Positions 26,338 to 34,949 of a stretch of DNA of 64,000 nucleotides are shown here, in pieces. Each line of letters starts with the position of its first letter. Position 1 is the stretch's first letter. The notes beneath the pieces were generated by a model. The model did not search any database, was not told the DNA's origin, and worked only from the letters and a program-made list of their open reading frames with translations. Source of the DNA: CAZIKF01 sp964539825 (lineage in GTDB: Bacteria > Muiribacteriota > UBA6191); contig CAZIKF010000001.1 in assembly GCA_964539825.1 (NCBI GenBank), positions 186,001 through 250,000 on the forward strand, in the 5' to 3' direction. The position numbers and the translations under genes were made by a program.

Positions 26338-26973
26338 ATGTTATGGATCCGAATTTTAGCAATAATTCTCTCACTTGGGATCCTTGGTTGCGGCGCAGCG
26401 CCGGGAGGAGACTCTCTTGACGGCGCGAACGGCGACCTGGGTCTGCCACTCTCGGGTGCTGCTGCGAAGGTACAAACTTCCTGGAGCCTATTCAAAGATG
26501 GATCATTATCCGCCGCAAAGCAGAGTTTTCAGCAACTCGTTGACTCGGAAGATGCCACCGCAGTCGATCTGGCCGAAGCCCATGCCGGTATAGGCTGGGT
26601 CAATGTGAAGCAATCCGGATCATCCGCTGGAATCGCGGATTTTCGAGCAGCCATCGCCAAAAGCGCTGGGCAGGCCGACGCCCGTGTTGGTCTTGCAGGA
26701 GCCCTGATTTCTAAAGGAACACGTACCGACCTTGATGAAGTCGTGGAGGTTCTCAAGGCTATTGATTCCAACAACGCTAACTTCATCTATGTGGACCAAT
26801 ACAATGTGGGAGTATCCAATGCCGAGGCTCACGCTATGCTGGCCTATGCCTATTTCGTACAGGGAAACCGGGCAAAAGCCGACCAGCAGATAAAAATTGC
26901 AAGCGACCTTGACGCGGAAAATACGGGAACTTCCGTAGACCAGATTCAAGAAATTTTGTCCTTTATTCCCTGA
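26338..26973 (+). CDS. TPR-like lipoprotein
   Basis: A 211-residue predicted lipoprotein. The signal MLWIRILAIILSLGILGC ends in a lipobox (ILGC) with C18 as the lipidated residue. An excellent Shine-Dalgarno sequence AAGGAGGAG lies five to six bases before the ATG. The mature part is helical with alternating Ala-rich TPR-type pairs (AEAHAGIGWVNVKQSG, AEAHAMLAYAYFVQGNRAKA). It is probably co-transcribed with the Ig-repeat protein upstream; a terminator follows it. It may act as a periplasmic or outer-membrane partner of that surface protein (inference). Confidence 0.75.
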   Translation: MLWIRILAIILSLGILGCGAAPGGDSLDGANGDLGLPLSGAAAKVQTSWSLFKDGSLSAAKQSFQQLVDSEDATAVDLAEAHAGIGWVNVKQSGSSAGIADFRAAIAKSAGQADARVGLAGALISKGTRTDLDEVVEVLKAIDSNNANFIYVDQYNVGVSNAEAHAMLAYAYFVQGNRAKADQQIKIASDLDAENTGTSVDQIQEILSFIP

Positions 26974-27027
26974 GAACCTGTCTACTGGAATCAATCTCCA
27001 TAAGTTAGAATATCCTGGAGCCTGTCG

Positions 27028-27065
27028 GCCCATGCCATCGACTTGCACGATGACGGGGGCTTTTT
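27028..27065 (+). terminator. Imperfect hairpin plus T5, probable intrinsic terminator
   Basis: GCCC (27028-27031) pairs with GGGC (27057-27060) and CATCG (27036-27040) with CGATG (27048-27052), with an internal loop between the two stems. TTTTT follows at 27061-27065. It lies about 55 bp after the TPR lipoprotein stop and would end the Ig-protein/lipoprotein transcript. Confidence 0.65.
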
Positions 27066-27113
27066 GGCTCTTGTTAGTTGCCTCTACCAAATGGAGTTGT
27101 TAATCTGGTAATC

Positions 27114-29159
27114 ATGGCTGGCGTTTCGGTTCCTTTGCTGCTCAGGGATGCTGATCCAAACATTCGTCAGCTAAGCCTCAAAAATCTCCTCCATTCGGAA
27201 AATCCAGAAAAACTGGCCATCTTGGAAGTTTGCCTGAGCGAGGAGACTGATGTGCAGCTCAAGTATGAGATGCGTAAGGCTCTCAATGAGCTCAAATCCC
27301 TTAAGCAGCCACAGATCCTGGATTCAAGACCACAGATCGATGACAGTCGAATCAGCAAGGCTCTGGAAAGCGATGACCTGGAGCAGGTCAAAAGGGCTTT
27401 TCTTTACATTCTTAAGGCAAGGAATCTCCAATATTTTCCTCAAATGCAGAAAATTGAGAAAGAGAATCAAAGCAGTTTTTTCAAAGTGTGCAATATTCGC
27501 ATGCGTCTTCTTCAAGGTCCGCAGAGCTTGAATGAGATCATGGAATATCTTCAAGACCCAGACCCTCGTGTGCTCAGCACCGCCCTTGAAGCCCTTGCAG
27601 AAATTGGAAATACCAAATCCCTGGCCAGAATCGCCGAATTCACCAACCACTCCAACAACCGGGTTCAGGCTACGGCACTTAAAGCTCTATATAAATTGGG
27701 GAACCAGGGCGCTCTACACCTATTTGAACAAATGGCCGGCTCCAAGTACCCGGCCTATCGTGATTCTTGCTGCTATGCCATTGCCGCTCTAAAGCTCGAG
27801 GACGCTATTCCCCTTCTGGAGAAGTTTTTGAAAGATCCTGTGGAATCTGTTCGAATCAAGGCACTTCGAGGTTTAGAAAGTCTTGCTCATGAAGGTTCCG
27901 AGTCCGCTAAAGTAGTTTTGGAAGGAAATACTCAATTCCATCCCCGCCTCCTTCATGGTGTCAAAGAGAAAGGGCATTCCGGCTCCAGTCCAACAGCGAT
28001 TGCACAAGAATCTGCGGCTCTGCATTCAGATACTCCTTCTGTAAGAAGCGAGGCAATGGAACAGATCACCAGAGATTCCTCTGAAGAACAGATTTCCTCG
28101 ATTCTCGACCGCCTAAAACTGGAGAAAGACCCTGGTGTAATTGCCCGGGGGCTAGCTGCCCTATCTCATAGCAAGGCTACTGAAAAGTTAAAAATGAGAA
28201 TTTTCACGACTTTCCTATCTCATGAAGACAATCGAGTCAGAGCCAATGCTCTTGAGGGAATGGGACGCTGGCTGCCCGATGACCAAAAGGACTTTTTTCT
28301 ACCCCATTTAGATGATCCAAACAACCGCGTACGCGCTAATGCGATTCTCGCGCTTGCCTCAGCGAAAGACTTCGAAGCATCTTACCTGGAATCCATTTAT
28401 GACTGCTTGAAAATTCTTCTCAAGGACACGAGGGAAAACTATCAGCTTAGCGGCCTGTTCTGTATGGGTTCCATTCAGAATCTCAATCTTCTACCCCTGA
28501 TTCAAACACCCCTTGATTCTTCATTCACTAAAGTGCGTGAAAAGGCATGGGAAATTCTGGAAAACTGGAGTCTGGACAGTGAAGAGGCTCTGGAAGTTCT
28601 AAATTCGGCACGCCAGAAAATTAAGGGTCTTGAGGAGGAAGCGGGTCCCGCTGAAACCCAGTACCTCGAAACCATGGAAGCGATCAGCAATCAAATCATG
28701 GCTGCAGACGATTCAAAGGCAGATCAGTCCAGGACCGTCGAGAAATCCGCTGATGCCAAGAAGGCACCTGTAGGATTTGGAACCCTGGTATTCCATCCCG
28801 CCCTACACAGGGGTTGTATGGTTATTTTCGGGCTCATCCGGAGCGTCCAGTGGTTCCTGATTCCCCTCTCAGTGGATGTAAATTTCCTTTTACGAATCGC
28901 CTCATTGGTTGGATTGGCACTTTCCGCGTCCTGGGTTTTGTTGGGTTTGTTTCTTTCCCTTTTACCTCCGGGCCAAACCAAAAATATTCCTCTACTTATT
29001 GGCATCGATGTTGGATTCACACTGGTGGTGGCAGTCTCCATGCTTTTGTCAGAACATCCAGTAGTAGGAAACCTCCACATACTCCTTAGCCTGGTCGCAA
29101 TCGCCTATATTGGATTTGGATTTAAAAAGCTAAGTAGAGGGAGCCCTGCGGATCATTAG
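27114..29159 (+). CDS. HEAT-repeat protein with C-terminal membrane helices
   Basis: About 681 residues from ATG 27114; a TTG at 27078 would add 12 residues, and neither start has a clear ribosome-binding site. At least ten HEAT/PBS-lyase-type repeats are visible, with the recurring pattern DPxxRVxAxALxALxxL (DPDPRVLSTALEALAEIG, HSNNRVQATALKALYKLG, HEDNRVRANALEGMGRW, DPNNRVRANAILALA). After a charged linker there are about four hydrophobic helices (residues roughly 590-670: FLLRIASLVGLALSASWVLLGL, LLIGIDVGFTLVVAVSML). It is probably a membrane-anchored protein-interaction scaffold facing the cytoplasm, since no signal peptide is present. The 3' end overlaps the convergent methyltransferase gene by 30 bp. 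Confidence 0.75.
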   Translation: MAGVSVPLLLRDADPNIRQLSLKNLLHSENPEKLAILEVCLSEETDVQLKYEMRKALNELKSLKQPQILDSRPQIDDSRISKALESDDLEQVKRAFLYILKARNLQYFPQMQKIEKENQSSFFKVCNIRMRLLQGPQSLNEIMEYLQDPDPRVLSTALEALAEIGNTKSLARIAEFTNHSNNRVQATALKALYKLGNQGALHLFEQMAGSKYPAYRDSCCYAIAALKLEDAIPLLEKFLKDPVESVRIKALRGLESLAHEGSESAKVVLEGNTQFHPRLLHGVKEKGHSGSSPTAIAQESAALHSDTPSVRSEAMEQITRDSSEEQISSILDRLKLEKDPGVIARGLAALSHSKATEKLKMRIFTTFLSHEDNRVRANALEGMGRWLPDDQKDFFLPHLDDPNNRVRANAILALASAKDFEASYLESIYDCLKILLKDTRENYQLSGLFCMGSIQNLNLLPLIQTPLDSSFTKVREKAWEILENWSLDSEEALEVLNSARQKIKGLEEEAGPAETQYLETMEAISNQIMAADDSKADQSRTVEKSADAKKAPVGFGTLVFHPALHRGCMVIFGLIRSVQWFLIPLSVDVNFLLRIASLVGLALSASWVLLGLFLSLLPPGQTKNIPLLIGIDVGFTLVVAVSMLLSEHPVVGNLHILLSLVAIAYIGFGFKKLSRGSPADH

Positions 29160-30542
29160 AACCACAGCCTCCATGTGAGCTGTCTGGGGAAACATATCGA
29201 TGATTTCTATGTTTTCAACCTTGTAATCGGCTCTCTCAAAGTCGCGAATATTCTCCAGTAGATTTCTTGGGTTACAGGATACGTACACGAGTACCGGTGC
29301 CTCCAGATCAGTGATAAATCGTCTAGCTTTTGGGTGACAGCCTGAGCGAGGTGGATCTACCACAACAACATCCGTATTTTTAAACGAACCTTCCCCTGCC
29401 TGAAGCTTTTCCACTCGATCTGAAATCAGTACCGGGGGATCAATATCGTTTCTTGAGAAATTTTTGCGTGCGTCTAAAACAGCTTCTCCGACTTCTTCGA
29501 CTCCCACAATTTTCGAGAAGAGGTCGCTCAGGTAAATAGCTATTGACCCTGCTCCACAATAAAAATCCACGAGCTTGGGACGGGCAGGCATTGAGGCTAA
29601 AGCCATACCCTGCTTAACAAACTTTCGGATGGTGGCATAGAGAATCTCAGTTCCCGCTGAATTTGTTTGAAAGAATGACTTGGGGCCAATCTCAAATAGA
29701 TATTTGCCGACCTTTTCCAAAAGAACAGGAGATCCGCTCAGATGCTCAAGAGACTCAAAAATCACCGCATCTGAGAGAGAGGAGTTCGTAGTAAAAAAAA
29801 CTCCGTCTACCTGGTGAATTCGATCCAGGTCCCGGATCAGATCCGGCAACTGAGCAGGCTTTCTGGCTGCAACCAGGTTAACCTGAATTTTTTTTTGATA
29901 CCTGGACTCTCTCAATACCAGGTGCCTCAAACCACCTTCATGGCTCTTTTTATCATAGGGCTCAACCCGATGCCTCTGTGCCCAGCTTCGAACCGCCTCC
30001 AGGACATCGTTCATGGATTCTGACTGGATAAGGCAGTCGGAGACATTCAAAACCTTGGAAAAACTACTCTCCTCATGAAGTCCGAGTACCATCTCACCAT
30101 CATGGTTCTTTGCAAAGCTGAATTCCATTTTATTTCGAAAGGAGAACTCACCTGGAGAAGGATGAATGTGAATCTCCTCTGATCGTTCAGCCACACTTGG
30201 ATGGTCTGAGAGTTCGCGCACAAAAAGATCCCTTTTTTCTCTTAATTGCGATTCATAAGGGAGATGTTGAAGTTTACAACCACCACAGTTTTGAAATAGA
30301 GAGCAAGGTGCCTCTCGAGCATGATCGGGTCTGGTTAAATGCTCCTCAACCCGTGCATGAATATAGTCACGCGAGTATCTACCAAAACGAACCCTGCAGG
30401 AATGTCCGCTATAGGCTCCGCTAATCCAAACCGGACCCTCGGGAAGTTCAGCCACACAGCGGCCCTTCCAATTTAAATCTCCCGGTACCACTTCGCGGGT
30501 AGCGCCCTTAAGCAGGTGGAACTTATGCTTCTTTCGTCTCAC
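29130..30542 (-). CDS. rlmD: 23S rRNA (uracil-5-)-methyltransferase, TrmA/RlmD family
   Basis: SAM-dependent RNA m5U methyltransferase of 470 residues. It starts with GTG, whose last two bases form part of the sdhB stop (GTGA overlap). An N-terminal TRAM-like region is followed by an iron-sulphur motif C-x5-C-x2-C (CSLFQNCGGC) near residue 80. The methyltransferase core has the SAM motif DFYCGAGSIAIYL, the DPPRSG motif, the catalytic cysteine in YVSCNP, and a C-terminal general-base region MFPQTAHME. RlmD, RlmC and TrmA-like enzymes are hard to separate by eye; the Fe-S motif favours RlmD-like. Translational coupling to the respiratory sdh genes is unusual. Confidence 0.88.
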   Translation of the reverse strand: MRRKKHKFHLLKGATREVVPGDLNWKGRCVAELPEGPVWISGAYSGHSCRVRFGRYSRDYIHARVEEHLTRPDHAREAPCSLFQNCGGCKLQHLPYESQLREKRDLFVRELSDHPSVAERSEEIHIHPSPGEFSFRNKMEFSFAKNHDGEMVLGLHEESSFSKVLNVSDCLIQSESMNDVLEAVRSWAQRHRVEPYDKKSHEGGLRHLVLRESRYQKKIQVNLVAARKPAQLPDLIRDLDRIHQVDGVFFTTNSSLSDAVIFESLEHLSGSPVLLEKVGKYLFEIGPKSFFQTNSAGTEILYATIRKFVKQGMALASMPARPKLVDFYCGAGSIAIYLSDLFSKIVGVEEVGEAVLDARKNFSRNDIDPPVLISDRVEKLQAGEGSFKNTDVVVVDPPRSGCHPKARRFITDLEAPVLVYVSCNPRNLLENIRDFERADYKVENIEIIDMFPQTAHMEAVVLMIRRAPST

Positions 30543-31294
30543 TTGAGGCTGGCGCAGAGGTATTCTCTATTCAGACGGGCTATGCCCTCCACTGAAATTT
30601 CTTTGGGGCAGGCTGCTTCACATACCTCTGTGTTGGTGCAATTTCCAAACCCTTCTTCGTCCATCTGAGAGACCATGGACAGAGCTCTCTTCTCCCTCTC
30701 CGGCTGCCCCTGGGGCAATAGGGCCAGCTGAGACACTTTGGCTGACACAAAGAGCATGGCCGACGCATTTTTACAGGCTGCAACACAAGCGCCGCAACCG
30801 ATACATGCCGCGTTATCCATCGCAAGTTCGGCGATATCTGTTGGGATGGAAATAGAATTCGCGTCTGGTGCTCCTCCGGTCCTTACTGAAACAAATCCGC
30901 CAGCGGCAATAACTCTATCAAAGGACGAGCGGTCTACGACAAGATCCCTTACCACGGGGAATGCATTTGCCCGAAAAGGTTCGATGACGATCGTATCTCC
31001 CTCGCGAAACCGCCTCATATGAAGCTGGCAGGTGGTAGTAGCCTCATCGGGACCATGGGGAACACCATTGATGACTAGTGAACAAGCTCCGCAGATTCCC
31101 TCTCGACAATCATGCTCAAACGCGATGGGCTCAATTTTTTGATGAATAAGATTTTCATTGAGAACATCGAGCATTTCTAAAAAGGACATATCAACGGAAA
31201 CATCGGTGATGGGATAGGTCTCGAGGTGGCCTTTGGCATGAGGGCCAACCTGCCTCCAAATTTTGAGGGTCAAGGACATACTATTCTTGCTCAT
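30539..31294 (-). CDS. sdhB: Succinate dehydrogenase/fumarate reductase iron-sulphur subunit
   Basis: Electron-transfer subunit of complex II, passing electrons from the flavin to quinone. Cluster ligands are all present. The [2Fe-2S] set is C63, C68, C71 and C89 (CREGICGAC...TC). The second half has CIGCGACVAAC(K) and CTNTEVCEAACP for the [4Fe-4S] and [3Fe-4S] clusters. At 251 aa the length is normal. The start overlaps the sdhA stop by one base (TAATG) and the stop overlaps the methyltransferase start, so the run sdhC-sdhA-sdhB-rlmD is one transcriptional unit. Confidence 0.96.
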   Translation of the reverse strand: MSKNSMSLTLKIWRQVGPHAKGHLETYPITDVSVDMSFLEMLDVLNENLIHQKIEPIAFEHDCREGICGACSLVINGVPHGPDEATTTCQLHMRRFREGDTIVIEPFRANAFPVVRDLVVDRSSFDRVIAAGGFVSVRTGGAPDANSISIPTDIAELAMDNAACIGCGACVAACKNASAMLFVSAKVSQLALLPQGQPEREKRALSMVSQMDEEGFGNCTNTEVCEAACPKEISVEGIARLNREYLCASLK

Positions 31295-33204
31295 TACTTA
31301 TAGCTCCTTTGAGTCAGCTGTACGACCTCGAAACTGAGTTCTTCCTTGTGTAGTTTGGGCTTCTTCCCGACCCCCTTCGATTCCCAGGCTGCCACGTAAC
31401 AATACTTCTTATCATCCCGCCTGGCCTCATCTTCCTCCGTTTTGCTCTCAGCACGGAAATGACCTCCGCATGATTCTTTTCGCTGTAGAGCGTCCAGAGC
31501 CATTAATTCACCAAGCTCCAGAAAATCCGCCACTCTGCCGGCCTTCTCAAGTTCCTGGTTGAGCCCATCTTTTGAACCCAACACATTAACATTCTTCCAA
31601 AACTCTTCACGAATTTCGGGTATTTTCTCAAGAGCAGTGGTAAGACTTTTTTCCGAGCGTTCCATGCCCACGTTATCCCACATAACCTTTCCGAGTTCCT
31701 TATGGAAGGAGTCTACTGACCTCCTGCCACGAATTGCCAATAAGGAATCCACGGATTCCTTCTGAGCCGAAATGGACTCTAAAAAGGCTTTATGGCTGGT
31801 GTCTACTGGCTCAAGTTCAGCCTCGGCCAGGTACATTCCAAGGGTGTAGGGAATCACGAAATAACCATCAGCAAGCCCCTGCATTAATGCACTGGCCCCA
31901 AGGCGATTGGCACCGTGGTCTGAAAAGTTTGCCTCCCCAAGAACATGTAATCCAGGAAGATTGCTCATTAAGTTGTAGTCCACCCAGAGTCCGCCCATGG
32001 TGTAATGAATAGCGGGATAGATTCTCATTGGTGTTTGATAGGGATTTTCGCCTGTAATCCTTGCATACATTTGAAAAAGATTTCCATAGCGGGAACGAAT
32101 CGCATCCTCTCCCATTCTTCCAATAGCATCTTGGAAATCTAAATAGACGGAAAGTCCGCTCTCACCAACACCCATCCCTTCATCACATACCTGTTTAGCG
32201 TTTCTTGAGGCAACATCCCGGGGGACGAGATTTCCAAAGCTCGGATATTTACTCTCAAGATAATAATTTCTTTCTTCTTCGGGAATCTCTGAGGGTAAAC
32301 GGGCATCCCCTTTGGATTTAGGAACCCATACCCGACCATCATTTCGTAAGGACTCTGACATCAATGTTAGCTTTGACTGGTGTGAGCCGGAAACTGGAAT
32401 ACAGGTTGGATGGATCTGGGTATAGCAAGGATTCGCGAAAAATGCTCCCTTTTTGTGGGCTCTCCATGAGGCGGTTGCATTACTCATCATGGCATTTGTG
32501 GACAGGTAAAAAACATTGCCATAACCACCTGAGGCGATGACGACAGCATCAGCCGCGAAAGATTCCATTTCCCCCGTGGTGATATTTCGAACTACGATTC
32601 CCCGCGCCTTTCCATTGACCAGAACCAGATCAAGCATTTCCCGCCGTGAATAGAGTTTCACACCACCGCCGGACACTTCCTTCATCAAGGCTGAATACGC
32701 CCCTAAAAGAAGTTGTTGGCCGGTTTGACCACGAGCGTAGAATGTTCGCGAAACCTGCGCACCTCCAAAGGAACGATTGGCCAGATGTCCACCGTATTCC
32801 CTTGCAAATGGAACACCCTGCGCCGCGCATTGATCAATGATCTGGGTGCTGATTTCAGCTAACCTATGGACATTCGCCTCGCGGGACCGAAAATCGCCAC
32901 CTTTTACCGTATCGTAAAACAATCGATAAACACTGTCTCCGTCATTTTGATAGTTTTTTGCGGCGTTAATCCCACCCTGCGCAGCAATACTATGGGCACG
33001 TCGAGGGCTATCGTGAATGCAGAAACACGACACCTTATAACCCAGTTCTGAAAGAGAAGCGGCGGCAGAGGCACCCGCTAAACCTGTGCCGACTACGATA
33101 ACTTCGAATTTTCTCTTATTCGCGGGGTTAACCAATTTACATGTGGAAAGATGACGAGCCCACTTATCTTCAATTGGACCCTCGGGAATCCTGGAATCCA
33201 ACAT
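31294..33204 (-). CDS. sdhA: Succinate dehydrogenase flavoprotein subunit
   Basis: Catalytic subunit of succinate:quinone oxidoreductase, 636 residues. The FAD dinucleotide-binding motif VVGTGLAG begins near residue 37. The histidine for covalent FAD attachment is H71, in AHSIAAQGGINA. Active-site segments YTQIHPTCIP and the substrate-side HYTMGG(L)WVDY are present, as is the C-terminal ...CGGHFRAE. The length and the b558-type partner (sdhC) place it with the SdhABC type that has a single cytochrome b subunit, as in Bacteroidetes, Bdellovibrio-like and some other diderms. Confidence 0.96.
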   Translation of the reverse strand: MLDSRIPEGPIEDKWARHLSTCKLVNPANKRKFEVIVVGTGLAGASAAASLSELGYKVSCFCIHDSPRRAHSIAAQGGINAAKNYQNDGDSVYRLFYDTVKGGDFRSREANVHRLAEISTQIIDQCAAQGVPFAREYGGHLANRSFGGAQVSRTFYARGQTGQQLLLGAYSALMKEVSGGGVKLYSRREMLDLVLVNGKARGIVVRNITTGEMESFAADAVVIASGGYGNVFYLSTNAMMSNATASWRAHKKGAFFANPCYTQIHPTCIPVSGSHQSKLTLMSESLRNDGRVWVPKSKGDARLPSEIPEEERNYYLESKYPSFGNLVPRDVASRNAKQVCDEGMGVGESGLSVYLDFQDAIGRMGEDAIRSRYGNLFQMYARITGENPYQTPMRIYPAIHYTMGGLWVDYNLMSNLPGLHVLGEANFSDHGANRLGASALMQGLADGYFVIPYTLGMYLAEAELEPVDTSHKAFLESISAQKESVDSLLAIRGRRSVDSFHKELGKVMWDNVGMERSEKSLTTALEKIPEIREEFWKNVNVLGSKDGLNQELEKAGRVADFLELGELMALDALQRKESCGGHFRAESKTEEDEARRDDKKYCYVAAWESKGVGKKPKLHKEELSFEVVQLTQRSYK

Positions 33205-33205
33205 A

Positions 33206-33877
33206 TCAACCTACCTTTGCCTGACTAGCGAAAAGAATAACAAAAAGAAATCCAGCTGCAAGTCCGAGAGCCAGCAATACTGATAACCCTCTAAGTATGG
33301 GAGTATACTTCTTATGACTAAGCCCGATGGTTTGACAGGCACTCCAAAAGGCATGTGTCAGATGAACACCTAAAACAATCATCGATGCTGCGTAAAATAA
33401 AAGCATTCCTGGGTTCTTGAAATACTCAAGAACCAGCTTGTAGACATCACGAATCACGGTGCCGTCTGAGGCAGCGGCCCAATAATAGGTGCCATACTTC
33501 AAACCGAGGATATGAACGACCACAAAAAGAATCAATGCTCCTCCTGTAATCAGCATCGTAGAGGAGGAAAGACCCTGTTTTCCCTCACATAGCGGATGGG
33601 CATAAGGGTCCGGACGAGCTAACTTATTTTCGATGGAAACCCAGATAGCAAGACCTATATGCACTAGAAATATAGCCAGAAGTCCCAACTCGATAGGAAT
33701 GATCAGAGGATTGCTGATCAGAGCGTGGCTATAACTGTTAAAGGGTCCTGCCCCCAGGAATAGAAGGAAGTTTCCTCCCAGGTGTCCCACCAGAAAGAGA
33801 AGCAGCAAAAGACCTGTGAGAGCCATAACCTGCTTCTTTCCAACTGAGGAAGTCAAGTACCGAAAGATCCAACCCAT
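33206..33877 (-). CDS. sdhC: Succinate dehydrogenase cytochrome b558 membrane anchor
   Basis: Single membrane anchor of the b558 family, 223 residues with five hydrophobic helices. Histidines suitable for two b haems lie in helices: LFLVGHLGGN, LVHIGLAIW, LFVVHILGL and GVHLTHAFW. It takes electrons from sdhB to the quinone pool. It stands first in the operon, one base before sdhA. A Shine-Dalgarno GGGAGAA precedes the ATG. There is no separate sdhD, which is normal for this type. Confidence 0.93.
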   Translation of the reverse strand: MGWIFRYLTSSVGKKQVMALTGLLLLLFLVGHLGGNFLLFLGAGPFNSYSHALISNPLIIPIELGLLAIFLVHIGLAIWVSIENKLARPDPYAHPLCEGKQGLSSSTMLITGGALILFVVVHILGLKYGTYYWAAASDGTVIRDVYKLVLEYFKNPGMLLFYAASMIVLGVHLTHAFWSACQTIGLSHKKYTPILRGLSVLLALGLAAGFLFVILFASQAKVG

Positions 33878-34028
33878 AGATTCTTCTCCCGTGCTTTGAA
33901 TCGACTTAATTTAAGCAATACTACCCTCTTCAAGGGAGAGGCATATCATATCAGATTTCCACATTCGGACTGCAGATTTTTCTGCCTCCTTTCTTGATCT
34001 GCCCCATCTGTGATATAGGATAAAAGGA

Positions 34029-34949
34029 ATGAAAGATGGGTCGAGTTTTATAGATTATTTTGAAATTCTGAGCATTTCGTCCAGTGCGAATACAGCCCAG
34101 ATTCGAGCAGCCTATCGTCGGTTGGCGCGTAAAACCCATCCTGACGTTTCAAAGAATCAAAGCGAGAGCCGCGAATTTCTACTAATCCGTGAAGCCTATG
34201 AGGTTCTCAAGGATCCCTCGTTAAGAGAGCAATACCGACTTCAATGGAAAAGGGAGCAGGTAGCCAATGCAACGATAAATCGAAGAAAAAAGATTCGTCG
34301 GCGCCGCATTGAATGCCAGGTAGTCTTCTATAGAAACACCTCTTCCGAGATGAGTAGAGTTAAGGCATTTGAAGGTTTTGACCAGGCCTTTCTCGATTTA
34401 GAGCGAACCTGGACTAAACCTGATCAGGACCTTACCAGGTCCGAACCCCTATACCTGGTCGACACCGGGGAAAACCAGGATGAATTAGACTCGCTCATCA
34501 CCAATCTCTACATTAAAAGGCAAAACAATAGGGAAATTGATGGATGGGAATACCAGGGAGATCTGGTGATAAAATCTCTGCGTGAGTTAGGAGATAATCT
34601 ACAACTGTGTCTTATGAGAATTCGTAGACTGCTGCACGACCTTCCTGAGCACTCCGATGGTTACCGAACTGGGTATGCTATCTACAGCATAGATGAAAAG
34701 TTTGAGATCTGGAATCAGGATTCACTTAGCGAATACGCCCGCATGATGAAAACCCTTGAGGAACTCTATGGAGCAAAGGCCGAAGTTCAGGAGCAAATTG
34801 AAGGGAAAATCAGCAGGCTTGATACGGTGCTGCAAATTCGTAGACTCGCGGAAAAAGGCTGCCGAGGTGTAGAAATTTCCAGGGCATTATTTGGTGAAGT
34901 AAAACCCCGCGAAGTAGAATCTATCTTTAAGGTATTAGGGTCCCGCTGA
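34029..34949 (+). CDS. J-domain protein with unknown C-terminal region
   Basis: A 306-residue protein with an N-terminal J domain (residues about 8-70) including the HPD tripeptide (H37-D39) needed to stimulate DnaK. A strongly basic stretch RRKKIRRRRIEC follows. The remaining ~210 residues are helical and match no DnaJ domain: there is no Gly/Phe region, no zinc finger and no CTD. It is therefore a specialised co-chaperone, not DnaJ itself. The ribosome-binding site AAAAGGA lies immediately before the ATG. It is divergent from sdhC; its 3' end overlaps the convergent exported-protein gene by 23 bp. Confidence 0.85.
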   Translation: MKDGSSFIDYFEILSISSSANTAQIRAAYRRLARKTHPDVSKNQSESREFLLIREAYEVLKDPSLREQYRLQWKREQVANATINRRKKIRRRRIECQVVFYRNTSSEMSRVKAFEGFDQAFLDLERTWTKPDQDLTRSEPLYLVDTGENQDELDSLITNLYIKRQNNREIDGWEYQGDLVIKSLRELGDNLQLCLMRIRRLLHDLPEHSDGYRTGYAIYSIDEKFEIWNQDSLSEYARMMKTLEELYGAKAEVQEQIEGKISRLDTVLQIRRLAEKGCRGVEISRALFGEVKPREVESIFKVLGSR

